A stretch of DNA of 64,000 nt from Portibacter lacus (GCF_021533215.1 NZ_JAJNKA010000001.1:248001-312000); one strand, 5' to 3'; positions 8,872-19,301 are shown, counted from the first letter of the stretch. Notes: generated by a model from the sequence alone, not told the origin. Program-made: numbers and translations.

Positions 8872-11800
8872 ATGAATCAAAAAATTACGAAAAAACATGA
8901 ATGTGCTTTACCTTTTAAGTACAAATTACTCCATCTAAAAGGAATTTTTATCTTTCTACTTTTTGCTAATTTTATTAATGGACAAACGACCATAACAGGT
9001 TTAGTAACAGATTCAGAGTCAATTCCGCTTATTGGCGTCTCTGTTATTAATGATGCCGATGGAAACGGAACCATAACTGATATTGATGGGACTTATAGCA
9101 TAGTTGTTGCAGAAGGGGCAACCACTTTGACTTTTTCTTATGTCGGTTATAAGCCATTCACAGCAGAAATAGGGAATGCTACTGTAATTAACCATACCAT
9201 GGAAGTTGATGCGATCGGATTAGAAGAGGTCGTAGTAGTGGGTTATGGAACGGTTAAGAAGAAAGATCTCACGGGTGCGGTATCTCAGATAGATGCCGAA
9301 CAACTTGAGAAGGAATCTACCGCTAATATTAGCGATATGTTAAGAGGAGCGCTACCAGGCTTGAATGTGGGATTCGGTATGGGGCCAAAAGGAATCTCTA
9401 GTGCAGAGAGCTTTCAAGTTAGAGGAGCAACAAACTTAAGAGGAGCAGCTGCAAATGCACCACTTATAGTTGTAGATGGAATGATCTACTCAGGTGACCT
9501 AGCGAACATTAATCCTAATGATATTGCAAAATTTGACATTCTAAAGGATGCATCTTCTGCAGCTATTTATGGATCTCGAGCTTCGAATGGAGTTATCCTT
9601 ATCACCACGAAAAAAGGAAAAACAGGAAAGCCAACCATTAATCTTACATCAAGTGTAGGTTTTGTTGCTTTATCTGGTCAAGAAATTGATCCACTAACTG
9701 CAGATGAATTTATTGATTGGAGAATTGCTGGTTTCGAAAGTGCACAAAGAAACCAGGTTAATAATCCAGGGTATTACAATGATCCAAGAAGTCTTTCAGG
9801 TGTTTCTGTAGATGATTGGAAAACCTATGATGGGTCTTCAGCGAATGATGACTTAGTAGGTATTTGGTTAAATAGATTAGGATTTTCAGTAGTTGAAATT
9901 GCAAATTACAAAAATGGAGCTACAGAAGATTGGAAGTCTAGATCATATCAAAGTGGAATTAGAAATGATCATAACTTAAGTGTTTCAGGAGGAAGTGACA
10001 ATGTAAGATATTATATGTCTATGGGATACACAAATAATGAAGGGCATGTGTATAACTCATCATGGGAAGCTTTAAGATCAAGATTAAACTTAGAAGCAGA
10101 TATTACTAATTTCTTATCTGTAGGTGCTAATATCCAGTTTGCAGCTAAAGATGAATCTCCAATAAGTGCATCAACAAACCTAACGATGAATACGCCATAT
10201 GCTTCTTTTTATGAAGAAGATGGAATAACAATCCGTGGTGCGCCGACTGGAAATACTTCTAGTTCAAGACACCCTTACTTAGGTCTAGAATATACAGATC
10301 GTTATTATAACAGGAATGCGCTTAATGCTAAGGTTTTTGGTGATATTAAGTTGCCATTTGGAATATCGTTTACCTCTGAATTTATTCCTGGGATAGTTTG
10401 GGATAGAAGATATGAACACAGATCGTCTAAAGAGCCGTTTGTGAATGATGGAGGCCGAGTACTTAGAAATAATTATAATTCTTACGAGTGGCAGATGAAT
10501 AATATCTTAAGATGGGATAAGACATTTGGTATTCATAGATTCAATGTTACCATGCTTCAAAATGCTGAAAAATTCCAAAGATGGCAGGATGAAGTTGTTA
10601 GAAGTCAAATTCTACCAAGTGATGTATTAGGTTACCATGATATCGGTTCTGCAACAAATAATGTAAATATTTGGAGTGATGATGTATATGAAACAGGAAC
10701 TGCTTTAATGGCAAGGCTTAACTATACGTTAAATGAAAAATACATGTTTACAGGATCCGTTAGACGAGATGGTTATTCTGCATTCGGACAACAAAATCCT
10801 ACTGCAGACTTCGGATCATTAGCATTAGGATGGATCATTAGTGAGGAGAATTTTTTCAATTCAAATCTTATTGATTTCTTAAAGTTAAGACTTTCTTACG
10901 GTACAAATGGAAACAGATCTATCGGTAGATATGCTGCTCTTTCTGATTTAGCAACAGGTAATTATGTTCAGGTAATTAATGGAACACCAACATATGTTTC
11001 CCAGTTGTATTCAACTAGGTTAGCGAATTCGAATTTGAAATGGGAGAAAACAGCGGCTTATAACGGAGGTTTAGATTTTGCTATTGCTAACGGAAGAATT
11101 AGTGGTAATGTAGAAGCATACTACATGCAGACTACTGATTTACTAGTAAGTAGAAGTCTTCCAGATGTTACTGGTTATAATAATGTTACAGCCAATTTAG
11201 GGCAAGTAGATAATAGAGGTTTTGAGGTTTCATTAAATACGGTAAATATAGATAAGCCTAATTTTGATTGGAATACAAGCTTCTCAGTTGCTTTCAACAG
11301 AAATGAAATTGTCCACTTGTATGGTGACTTCGAAGATGTAGTAGATGATAATGGAAATGTAATCGGACAAAAAGAATCTGATGACGTTGCTAATGGCTGG
11401 TTTATCGGCCACGCGATAGATGAAATTTGGAATTACGAAGTACTAGGAATTTGGCAAGAAGAAGATAGAGAAGAAGCAGCGGAATATTCAAGATCACCTG
11501 GAGATTTCAAGATCAATGATACGAATGGAGATGGAGTTTATACGAATGAAGACAAAATCTTCCAAGGTTATGCGGATCCACTTTATAGAGTTTCATTCAG
11601 AAATGATTTTAGTTATAAGAATTGGGATCTTTCTGTAAAACTATATTCCTACTTAGGACATAAAGCAGCTAATAATCATAGGAAAAATGATGATGTGTTT
11701 TATGATAGAGCATCAGGTTACCAGGTTCCATATTGGACTCCAGAAAACCCACTAACAGAATGGGCTAGAGTAGAAAGTTTTTCTAGTGGATTTAGTGTAT

Positions 11801-12012
11801 ATGAAAATAACTCTTTTGTAAGAGTTGATAATGTTGCACTTTCATACAACGTTCCACAAGATCTTATTGCTAAGTTAGCTTTAGAGAGATTAAATGTTTC
11901 TTTTGTTATGCAGAATCCAACCGTTTGGGCGCCAAGCTGGACCTGGATGGATCCAGAGCAAAAAGGATACACACCATCTTTTTATACTTTCAAAATAAAT
12001 GCTTCATTCTAA
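8872..12012 (+). CDS. SusC/RagA family TonB-dependent outer-membrane transporter
   Basis: A 1,046-residue SusC-type protein. It has an N-terminal export signal with a long n-region, a carboxypeptidase-D-like regulatory domain (TITGLVTDSESIPLIGVSV onward), the TonB-box-like EEVVVVGYG near residue 120, a plug domain with DGMIYSGDLANINP and KDASSAAIYGSRASNGV, and a C-terminal beta-barrel ending in Phe. Length is typical. It imports an oligomeric or large solute using TonB energy, together with the SusD-like lipoprotein encoded 18 bp downstream. No glycosidase, sulfatase or peptidase gene is adjacent, so the substrate cannot be inferred. Confidence 0.95.
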   Translation: MNQKITKKHECALPFKYKLLHLKGIFIFLLFANFINGQTTITGLVTDSESIPLIGVSVINDADGNGTITDIDGTYSIVVAEGATTLTFSYVGYKPFTAEIGNATVINHTMEVDAIGLEEVVVVGYGTVKKKDLTGAVSQIDAEQLEKESTANISDMLRGALPGLNVGFGMGPKGISSAESFQVRGATNLRGAAANAPLIVVDGMIYSGDLANINPNDIAKFDILKDASSAAIYGSRASNGVILITTKKGKTGKPTINLTSSVGFVALSGQEIDPLTADEFIDWRIAGFESAQRNQVNNPGYYNDPRSLSGVSVDDWKTYDGSSANDDLVGIWLNRLGFSVVEIANYKNGATEDWKSRSYQSGIRNDHNLSVSGGSDNVRYYMSMGYTNNEGHVYNSSWEALRSRLNLEADITNFLSVGANIQFAAKDESPISASTNLTMNTPYASFYEEDGITIRGAPTGNTSSSRHPYLGLEYTDRYYNRNALNAKVFGDIKLPFGISFTSEFIPGIVWDRRYEHRSSKEPFVNDGGRVLRNNYNSYEWQMNNILRWDKTFGIHRFNVTMLQNAEKFQRWQDEVVRSQILPSDVLGYHDIGSATNNVNIWSDDVYETGTALMARLNYTLNEKYMFTGSVRRDGYSAFGQQNPTADFGSLALGWIISEENFFNSNLIDFLKLRLSYGTNGNRSIGRYAALSDLATGNYVQVINGTPTYVSQLYSTRLANSNLKWEKTAAYNGGLDFAIANGRISGNVEAYYMQTTDLLVSRSLPDVTGYNNVTANLGQVDNRGFEVSLNTVNIDKPNFDWNTSFSVAFNRNEIVHLYGDFEDVVDDNGNVIGQKESDDVANGWFIGHAIDEIWNYEVLGIWQEEDREEAAEYSRSPGDFKINDTNGDGVYTNEDKIFQGYADPLYRVSFRNDFSYKNWDLSVKLYSYLGHKAANNHRKNDDVFYDRASGYQVPYWTPENPLTEWARVESFSSGFSVYENNSFVRVDNVALSYNVPQDLIAKLALERLNVSFVMQNPTVWAPSWTWMDPEQKGYTPSFYTFKINASF

Positions 12013-12030
12013 CCAGGAAAAATTAAAATA

Positions 12031-13914
12031 ATGAATCAAAAAATATATAATAAAATACGTACTCTAGTGTTTGTTTCACTTGCGGTGATTATATCATCTG
12101 TAAGTTGTAATAAAGATTATTTAACCCCGAAACCGCTGTCCTTTTTCGCACCTGAAAATGCGTTTATTGATGCGGCTGGTTTCGATGCAGCTTTGGTTGC
12201 ATGTCTAAGAAATGTGAGACATGAGTTTTTCGGTGACGGAAATCCAATGATCACAGAATTAATATTTTCGGATGTAGCGATAGAAGGCACGACGGATAAG
12301 ACAGGTCCAGCAATGGATCTTCCAGCGCAAATTCTACCAGATGCATGTCTGAATAGTACGAACTGTAATCGGATAGGTTGGTTCTGGAATGAGAATTATC
12401 GGCGAATCAGATATGCGAGTGTCGTAGTAGCAAGAATTGATAATGCGGAATATACAGATGAGGCAGAACGTAACCATGTACTGGGTAAGGCTTATTTTCA
12501 CATTGCGCGAACTTATTACAGATTAGTACACCAGTTTGGTGATGTGCCTTTAGTTTTAGGAGAAACTACTTCACCTAAATTAGATTTTAATACAGTTTCT
12601 AGAGAAAGTATCTTAAGAAAATGCAAGCGGGACCTTGAATTTGCTGCTAAATGGGTGAAACCAGAAGCAGAACAAGGTGTAATAGGAGATGTTACACAAG
12701 CTGCGGCTTATCATATTCTTACGAAAGTGAACCTAGCATTAGGAGAATTTGATGATGCGATCGCTTCGGCTTCTGCAATTATCGATGATGGAGCATATGC
12801 TTTAATGACGGAAAGATTTGGTGTGGATGCAGGTGATGATACGAAAGATGTAATTTGGGATTTACACCAAGTTCAGAATAAAGCCTTACCTGAAAATACA
12901 GAAAGACTGTATGCAATGATCGCAAGAGAAGGATTCGAAGAAGATGGAAATAGCTTATCAAGTATGATGAGACAGAATGTTCCTTTTTATGGTAACAATA
13001 TTAATACACCAAGTGGTAAGAAAGGAACGAGTGATAATCCTTTAGGAACTGCAGGAGTTGAAATAGATTTAGTTACTAGATATGGTAGAGGAATCGGAAG
13101 ATGTAGAGCGACACCCTATAGCCATACGGAGATATGGAATGGAGAAGAAAATGACCTTAGACATAAAAAAGGGAATTGGATAGAAATGGAGGATCTTGTA
13201 TATAATCACCCAACATTAAGAGAAGATGGTGATGAGTTCTATGGTAAGAACTTACAATTTAGAAGTGATGATGGACAAATCTTAGTATCAGATTCTATTA
13301 GAAGCTGGTACGGATGGCCTGCTTACAAATTATATGTTCCAGATCCAAATTCTACTAAACCAGCTGGTGGAAGAGGAGATTGGTATCTATATAGACTTGC
13401 TGAAACGTACTTATTAAGAGCTGAAGCTCACTACTGGAAAGGTAATAATAGTGCAGCAATGGAAGATATTAATAAGATCAGAAATAGAGCAGGCGCTGCA
13501 TCTTTAGAAATAGGAGATGTAAATATGGGAGCTATTCTAGATGAAAGAGCAAGAGAGCTTTATTATGAAGAACCTAGAAAAACAGAGCTTACTAGAATTG
13601 CTTATATCTATGCACAAACTGGTAAAGCAGCGGATAATGGAAAAACGTATAGTATGGACAACTTTTCTGAAAACAACTTTTGGTATGATAGAGTTATAGA
13701 AAAGAACGCTTATTATAGAGAAAATGTGGTTGCACCGCATTATACTTATAGAGCAGCTCCACATATTGTACTATGGCCAATCCCAGCAGCGGCTATTAAT
13801 TCTAATACACAAGGAACCATTAATCAAAATGCAGGTTACCCTAGTTTTAAAGGGACTATAGAACCATGGGTTTGGAAAGATGGAGATGGTGAAGGAGAAA
13901 TCGTTCCTAACTAG
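12031..13914 (+). CDS. RagB/SusD family nutrient-binding lipoprotein
   Basis: A 627-residue SusD-like protein with a lipoprotein signal (lipobox-like ISSVSC near residue 26, followed by NKDYL). The N-terminal TPR-like repeats and C-terminal features (YRLAETYLLRAEAHYWKG, INKIRNRAG, ILDERARELYYEE) are family hallmarks. It forms the surface lid over the SusC-like barrel encoded just upstream and captures the ligand. It is longer than many SusD proteins (about 500-550 residues). An intrinsic terminator follows. Confidence 0.95.
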   Translation: MNQKIYNKIRTLVFVSLAVIISSVSCNKDYLTPKPLSFFAPENAFIDAAGFDAALVACLRNVRHEFFGDGNPMITELIFSDVAIEGTTDKTGPAMDLPAQILPDACLNSTNCNRIGWFWNENYRRIRYASVVVARIDNAEYTDEAERNHVLGKAYFHIARTYYRLVHQFGDVPLVLGETTSPKLDFNTVSRESILRKCKRDLEFAAKWVKPEAEQGVIGDVTQAAAYHILTKVNLALGEFDDAIASASAIIDDGAYALMTERFGVDAGDDTKDVIWDLHQVQNKALPENTERLYAMIAREGFEEDGNSLSSMMRQNVPFYGNNINTPSGKKGTSDNPLGTAGVEIDLVTRYGRGIGRCRATPYSHTEIWNGEENDLRHKKGNWIEMEDLVYNHPTLREDGDEFYGKNLQFRSDDGQILVSDSIRSWYGWPAYKLYVPDPNSTKPAGGRGDWYLYRLAETYLLRAEAHYWKGNNSAAMEDINKIRNRAGAASLEIGDVNMGAILDERARELYYEEPRKTELTRIAYIYAQTGKAADNGKTYSMDNFSENNFWYDRVIEKNAYYRENVVAPHYTYRAAPHIVLWPIPAAAINSNTQGTINQNAGYPSFKGTIEPWVWKDGDGEGEIVPN

Positions 13915-13961
13915 TAGAAATTAGGAATCGAAATTTTCAATATAGGAATTTATAAGGAAAT

Positions 13962-13998
13962 CAATCTACCGCATGAAGTGGTAGATTGATTTTTTTTA
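13962..13998 (+). terminator. Intrinsic terminator of the first susCD pair
   Basis: A 9-bp perfect stem (CAATCTACC / GGTAGATTG) with a loop of about 9 nt is followed by a T-run, 48 bp after the susD-like stop codon. It closes the susCD transcript. Confidence 0.88.
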
Positions 13999-14073
13999 TG
14001 TCTTATTGTATTTTTTGTTTTGTATCGAAATTGTAATGAAGCACTCTATAAAATAGAACTATGACATTTAAGA

Positions 14074-15048
14074 TTACCAATCCAGTAACCAAGCAAATAC
14101 CAATGGCGCAACTATAGTAGCATCACTTTCTATGATAAACTTCGGTGTATCAATATGTAACTTACCCCAAGTAATCTTTTCATTCGGAACAGCTCCTGAA
14201 TATGAACCATAACTCGTCGTGCTATCAGAAATCTGACAAAAGTACGACCATACAGGAATTGAATCTAGTCCTAAATCTTGGTGTAACATTGGCACAACAC
14301 AAATCGGAAAGTCTCCAGCTATACCTCCTCCTATCTGAAAGAATCCAACACCTTTATCAGTTGCATTATCCTGATACCACTGAGCTAGGTACATCATATA
14401 TTCAATACCACTTTTCATGGTAGAAGGTTTTAATTTCCCTTCGATGCAGTAAGAAGCGAAAAAATTACCACAGGTGCTATCTTCCCAACCTGGAACGATG
14501 ATCGGCAAGTTCTTTTCTGCAGCTGCAAGTAACCATGAGTGCTTTGGGTCGATCTGGTATTTATCTTCTAGTTCTCCACTAAGAAGAATCTGGTAAAAAT
14601 ACTCGTAAGGGAAATATCTTTCTCCGTTATCATCCGCTTTTTTCCAAGCTTCGAACAAGTGTTCTTCTATTCTACGCATTGCCTCTGCCTCTGGAATACA
14701 AGTATCCGTCACTCGATTAAAGTGATTGTTAAGCAGTTCTAATTCTTCCTCTGGTGATAAATCTCTATAATTAGGTACTCTTTTATAGTGATCATGGGCA
14801 ACAAGATTAAAAACATCTTCCTCTAGATTCGCACCTGTACAAGTAATAATCTGAACCTTATCTTGTCTGATCATTTCCGCTAATGAAAGCCCAAGTTCTG
14901 CAGTACTCATCGCACCTGCAAGCGTTATCATCATTTTATGACCATTCGCTAATTGTTCTTCATAAGCTTTTGCAGCATCTACTAATGCTGCAGCATTAAA
15001 ATGTCTATAATGGTGCTCTATAAAGTTTGAAATGGGTCCTTTACTCAT
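14074..15048 (-). CDS. Deoxyhypusine-synthase-like protein in polyamine operon
   Basis: A 324-residue member of the deoxyhypusine synthase (DHS) family. The catalytic Lys is retained at Lys296 in ITWGKLHID, equivalent to the eukaryotic SWGK Lys. A His in the VVPMLHQDL region and the LEEDVFN segment of the NAD site are also present. Bacteria lack eIF5A, so these homologues are expected to act on free polyamines (for example homospermidine or spermidine formation by NAD-dependent aminobutyl transfer). The gene overlaps the preceding nitrilase gene by 8 nt and is last in an operon with arginine decarboxylase and agmatinase, which supports a polyamine role. The exact product is inference. Confidence 0.88.
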   Translation of the reverse strand: MSKGPISNFIEHHYRHFNAAALVDAAKAYEEQLANGHKMMITLAGAMSTAELGLSLAEMIRQDKVQIITCTGANLEEDVFNLVAHDHYKRVPNYRDLSPEEELELLNNHFNRVTDTCIPEAEAMRRIEEHLFEAWKKADDNGERYFPYEYFYQILLSGELEDKYQIDPKHSWLLAAAEKNLPIIVPGWEDSTCGNFFASYCIEGKLKPSTMKSGIEYMMYLAQWYQDNATDKGVGFFQIGGGIAGDFPICVVPMLHQDLGLDSIPVWSYFCQISDSTTSYGSYSGAVPNEKITWGKLHIDTPKFIIESDATIVAPLVFAWLLDW

Positions 15049-16567
15049 GATTAAGTTTTTTTAATTCAAATAAATCTTTTCTTCTATCTTTTAAATTTCT
15101 AACCGCTCCGAACTGATGAAGCTCTCGTAGTAGATCGATATCTACATCTGCAATTAATATCATTTCGGTATTCGGTGTCGCTTCTGCTTTGATACCATTC
15201 GCTGGAAAAGCAAAATCACAAGGTGTGAAAACCATGGACTGTGCAAACTGGATATCCATATTGTGCACCTTCGGTAAATTCCCCACACTACCAGCAATGG
15301 CCACGTAACATTCATTTTCTATAGCTCTTGCACGGGCACAATTTCTGACTCTAGAGTATCCGTTTTGTGTATCGGTTAAGAATGGGACGAACAAGATATC
15401 CATTCCTTCATCTGCTAATATTCTACTTAATTCTGGGAATTCAGAATCGTAGCAAATTAATATTCCTATTTTCCCACAATCCGTGTCAAATGCCTGTATT
15501 TTCGATCCGCCTTGCATTCCCCATACTTTAGCTTCATCAGGGGTAACATGAATTTTCTCGTATCGGGCTATTGTTCCATCTCGTCTGCAAAGGTATCCTA
15601 CATTGTATAATTTCCCATCTACTATCTCAGGCATACTTCCCGTAATAATATTGATGTTATAGCTGATACTTAGTTCTGAAAATTTAGCAACAAGTGACTC
15701 AGAATGATTAGCAAGTTCTCTGATTGCATTCGGTTCACTGAGATGGTTGTTAGATGCCATCAATGGCGCCATGAAAAACTCTGGAAACAAGGCAAAATCA
15801 GAACGATAACCAGAAAGGGCATCTACGAAAAATTCAGCCTGTTGCATTAATCCATCGAGGTCATTGTAGATACGCATTTGCCATTGAACAAGACCTAGTC
15901 TTACTATTTTCTTCTTTGTGGCAGCTTTAGTTTGCGGTTTTTCATAATAAATATTATCCCATTCCATTAGGACTGCAAACTTTCCAGATTCGTTATCTTT
16001 CGGTAAATATCCCTTCATGATTTTAGATGGGTGGAAATCATTAGATATCTGGAAATTAAGAACAGGATCGTTGATTTCTTTAAGCTTAACTTTCTCTATG
16101 TATTGCTTAGGATTTAATTCATTAGCATATTTGTGGTAATTCGGGATTCTTCCTCCGAAAGCGATTCCTCTGAGGTTAAGCTTTTCGCATAACTCTTTCC
16201 GATAATCATACAATCTTCGGCCTATTCGTAGCCCTCTGAATTCTGGTCGAATGAAAACATCGATTCCATACATGATGTCTCCTTCTGGATTATGTGTGCT
16301 GAAGGTGTAATTGCCAGTTATGATATCATAGGTGTGATTCGAGTCGAATAACTCATAATCCACTATGATTGCTAACGCTACTCCTGCTAATTTGCCATCG
16401 ACTTTGATAACAACTTGCCCTTCCGGAAATTTTTCTAGAAGACTGAGAATTTGTTTTTCTTCCCATATTTCTTCTGGCATGCCTTCATATGATGCACGCA
16501 TAGCAACGCGAAGCTCTTTATAGTCTTCTCGTTTTAGGTATTCTAGTTTGATCTTATCGATCTCCAT
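15041..16567 (-). CDS. Bifunctional GNAT acetyltransferase / nitrilase-family hydrolase
   Basis: A 508-residue fusion. Residues about 5-190 are a GNAT N-acetyltransferase domain, with the acetyl-CoA loop near residues 111-119 (RGLRIGRRL). Residues about 222-500 are a carbon-nitrogen hydrolase domain with the full Glu-Lys-Cys triad: Glu263 (FPEFF), Lys338 (YEKIH) and Cys372 (ICYDSEFPE). This fusion is common in Bacteroidota. Its neighbours are agmatinase (1-bp gap) and the DHS-like gene (8-nt overlap), pointing to an acylated, carbamoylated or amide derivative of a polyamine or agmatine as substrate. It could act like N-carbamoylputrescine amidase, but no agmatine deiminase is present in the operon. 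Confidence 0.88.
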   Translation of the reverse strand: MEIDKIKLEYLKREDYKELRVAMRASYEGMPEEIWEEKQILSLLEKFPEGQVVIKVDGKLAGVALAIIVDYELFDSNHTYDIITGNYTFSTHNPEGDIMYGIDVFIRPEFRGLRIGRRLYDYRKELCEKLNLRGIAFGGRIPNYHKYANELNPKQYIEKVKLKEINDPVLNFQISNDFHPSKIMKGYLPKDNESGKFAVLMEWDNIYYEKPQTKAATKKKIVRLGLVQWQMRIYNDLDGLMQQAEFFVDALSGYRSDFALFPEFFMAPLMASNNHLSEPNAIRELANHSESLVAKFSELSISYNINIITGSMPEIVDGKLYNVGYLCRRDGTIARYEKIHVTPDEAKVWGMQGGSKIQAFDTDCGKIGILICYDSEFPELSRILADEGMDILFVPFLTDTQNGYSRVRNCARARAIENECYVAIAGSVGNLPKVHNMDIQFAQSMVFTPCDFAFPANGIKAEATPNTEMILIADVDIDLLRELHQFGAVRNLKDRRKDLFELKKLNHE

Positions 16568-16568
16568 T

Positions 16569-17417
16569 TTAGTTTTTAAATTTGTATGAAAGCATTTTGT
16601 AATAAAGCTTAGCCGCTAAAAATTGCGGAGCTTTCATTCCCTTTATTGGTGCTAATTCTACAATGTCGAAGCCGACGATATTGCGAACAGCAAACGTTTT
16701 ACGTATAATACCTATAACTTGCTCCCAATTCATTCCTCCAGGTTCTGGTGTGCCCGTCGCTGGCATAATGGAAGAATCAAAAGCATCTAAATCTACTGTG
16801 ATGTAAACATTGTCTGTCATTTTAGAAACGACCTCTGGAATCCAATCAAGACTTCCTGCAATCTCGTGACCATACCAAGTCTTTCTGCGATCCATAAATT
16901 GCTTTTCATCCACATCCATTGAACGAATTCCTACCTGTAGCAAATTACAATTTTGACCAGCATCATATACCGCACAGGCGTGATTGTATGGTGTGCCGCC
17001 ATATTGCGGTCGCTGGTCCGCATGAGCATCGATCTGTAAGACAGTTAAGTCCTCGAATTGCTCATAAAAAGCTTTTATGATTCCGATACTAATGCTATGT
17101 TCTCCTCCGAAAAAAGTAAGAAATTTCTTATCCTTTAGTAGTTGAACAGTATTGTTGTAAGTCCATTGGTACATATCTTCTGGACTGTTAAATTCTGGAG
17201 CATTTTCAAGCATGTGAATACCTTCTAGATAGACTTCACTGTCCGTTTCTATGTCATAGAGCTCCATGTTTTCCGCTGCATCGAGAAAAGCTTCGAAGCC
17301 ATTATTGGCACCCTTTCCCCATGTGCTTGTACCGTCATAATTGATAGATTGCAGCCATATTTTAGCGGTTTCTTTATTGGCAAATTCTTCTGGAATGCCC
17401 GCGAATGTTTTTTCCAT
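16569..17417 (-). CDS. speB: Agmatinase-family ureohydrolase
   Basis: A 282-residue ureohydrolase. Its binuclear manganese ligands are visible as GGEHS, DAHAD and the DLDAFDSS motif. These enzymes split a guanidino group to urea and amine; in this operon the likely reaction is agmatine to putrescine. It starts 2 nt after the arginine decarboxylase stop codon, so the two form a direct arginine-agmatine-putrescine route. An alternative guanidino substrate such as an aminopropyl-agmatine cannot be excluded by sequence. Confidence 0.9.
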   Translation of the reverse strand: MEKTFAGIPEEFANKETAKIWLQSINYDGTSTWGKGANNGFEAFLDAAENMELYDIETDSEVYLEGIHMLENAPEFNSPEDMYQWTYNNTVQLLKDKKFLTFFGGEHSISIGIIKAFYEQFEDLTVLQIDAHADQRPQYGGTPYNHACAVYDAGQNCNLLQVGIRSMDVDEKQFMDRRKTWYGHEIAGSLDWIPEVVSKMTDNVYITVDLDAFDSSIMPATGTPEPGGMNWEQVIGIIRKTFAVRNIVGFDIVELAPIKGMKAPQFLAAKLYYKMLSYKFKN

Positions 17418-17419
17418 AA

Positions 17420-18841
17420 TTACTTATTATAGCCTAGTATTTCGAGCATCTCTTCTACGGTTTGCTCATTCCGATAAACTTCATCTACAAAGTTTCCTTT
17501 TTCATCTCTATCTATGATGATCAATTTAGGAGCTGGAATAAGACAGTGCTTGATTCCTCCGTATCCACTGATAGAATCTTGATAAGCCCCAGTATGGAAA
17601 AAGCCAACATACAATGGTTCCTCATCATCTGAGCTATACTTAGGAAGCATCAGCTGTTGATTCATATCTTCCGAATTATAATAATCGGAGTGATCACAAC
17701 TTATTCCACCGATACTCACTCTGGAATATTCATTCTTCCACTTATTTATCGGTAACAAGATGAACTTTTCAAAGATAGACCATGCATCTGGAATCGTATT
17801 CATCAGGCTATTGTCTACCATGTACCATAACTCTGCATCATTTTGCTGCTTTTGTTCAAGCACTTGGAAGATGATAGCTCCACTTTCACCAACGGTGTAT
17901 TTTCCGAATTCAGTAAAAATATCTGGTTCTTCTATATCTGCTTCCACGCATGCCGCCTTAATATTTCCTACAAGCTCACCGATGATGTACTCATAGTCGT
18001 ATTCGAATCCTAGATTATTTCTAATAGGAAATCCACCTCCTAAGTCTAGCGCTTTAAGTTCTGGTGCTACTTGCTTTAATTCTACAAATAGTTTCATTGC
18101 CTTCTGAAATTCACCCCAGTAGTACATGTTATCCTTAATACCAGAATCGATAAAGAAGTGGAACATCTTAAGATTAAGCGATTCATCGTTTTGGATTTCC
18201 TCTTTATAGAAGTCAATGATTTCAGCTGCTCTAATTCCTAGCCTAGAGGTATAGTATGCAGACTGCGGTTCTTCATCAATCGCCATTCTGATACCAATTT
18301 TTAATGGCTTTTCGAGATCGTGGGCATATTTCTTAACACGCTTAATTTCAGATTTCGAATCTAGAACGAGGATGGAATTTTTGAATCCGTCCTTATTAAG
18401 CTTCGTGATTTTCTTTAAGTAGTCTTCCGTCTTATATCCATTGTGAACGATGATCGTGTTTTTATCGATCTCTCCTTCTTCATAGATTTTATATACGAGG
18501 TCAATGTCAAAAGAAGAGGAGGTCTCTAGATGAACTCCTTCCTGAACTGCTTTTTTTACAACGTGCGAAAAGTGGCAACATTTGGTACAATAGCAATAAT
18601 AGTACTTGCCTTTATACTTATGTTTCTTAATCGCTCTATTGAATAGGTTACGTGCTCTTTTAATCTGTTCTCCTATTCTTGGGAGATACATTATCTTAAA
18701 AGGTGTACCGTATTTTTCAATCAGATACTTTAACGATACCCCATGAAATGTGAGGTAATCTTCTCTCAAGTCAAATCCTTCCTGCGGAAAATAATAACTC
18801 TGGTCTATTAAGTCGAAATATGTATTTTTCATCGGGGACAA
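17420..18841 (-). CDS. speA: PLP-dependent arginine decarboxylase, Bacteroidota type
   Basis: A 473-residue fold-III (alanine racemase-like) decarboxylase. The PLP-binding Lys is Lys87 in YCYCTKCCHF, the variant typical of Bacteroidota arginine decarboxylases, which replaces the YPIKVNQ of enterobacterial SpeA. The glycine-rich phosphate-binding segment is LDLGGGFPIR, and the C-terminal substrate-site region includes GAYQDSISGYGG. The protein is much shorter than E. coli SpeA (about 650 residues) but normal for this clade. First gene of the polyamine operon; start at ATG 18841, with a possible in-frame Met4. Confidence 0.9.
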   Translation of the reverse strand: MSPMKNTYFDLIDQSYYFPQEGFDLREDYLTFHGVSLKYLIEKYGTPFKIMYLPRIGEQIKRARNLFNRAIKKHKYKGKYYYCYCTKCCHFSHVVKKAVQEGVHLETSSSFDIDLVYKIYEEGEIDKNTIIVHNGYKTEDYLKKITKLNKDGFKNSILVLDSKSEIKRVKKYAHDLEKPLKIGIRMAIDEEPQSAYYTSRLGIRAAEIIDFYKEEIQNDESLNLKMFHFFIDSGIKDNMYYWGEFQKAMKLFVELKQVAPELKALDLGGGFPIRNNLGFEYDYEYIIGELVGNIKAACVEADIEEPDIFTEFGKYTVGESGAIIFQVLEQKQQNDAELWYMVDNSLMNTIPDAWSIFEKFILLPINKWKNEYSRVSIGGISCDHSDYYNSEDMNQQLMLPKYSSDDEEPLYVGFFHTGAYQDSISGYGGIKHCLIPAPKLIIIDRDEKGNFVDEVYRNEQTVEEMLEILGYNK

Positions 18842-19301
18842 ATATCTTATAATTCTCTGTATTTGCTAGAGGCATATAGAAATTATTTTCCATATACTTA
18901 AGTATGATAACTCACTGAGGGAAGGTCTTTTTGAAGGTTTTTAGAAAATTCTATTTGTTTCAATTTTAGATTTGCCATTCCTGTAATTTTTTAAGTCAAT
19001 TAATCGATCGTTTGTTCTTTTTTTTAAGGAGAAAAATTTTGTTATATATTTATTTAAATGTGGTGGATTTCCTAGTTCTAACCATGACTAAGTTGAGGAT
19101 TTAAATAAAATTACACTCTATTTATTTTCGTATTTATCCTTCAAGTGTTATGTTGTAGGTATTAATTCATATTAATACAGTGTGTTGGTTATAAGAGAGC
19201 AATTTTCTGAAGAAATTAGAGCTATAAGTGTTATTGGATTATTAAGTTCTAACTTTTAACGAACAGTTCCCATGATAATCATGTTGTATTAAAAAATACA
19301 A
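18842..19301. other. 460-bp divergent intergenic region
   Basis: Low-GC region between the polyamine operon and the hibernation-factor gene, which point away from each other, so it should hold both promoters. I see no ORF, repeat, tRNA or convincing riboswitch. Confidence 0.5.

Noticed and set aside
14202-14423. Short plus-strand ORFs inside the deoxyhypusine-synthase-like gene and other long genes.
   Set aside because: They overlap well-supported genes on the opposite strand and have no features of their own.
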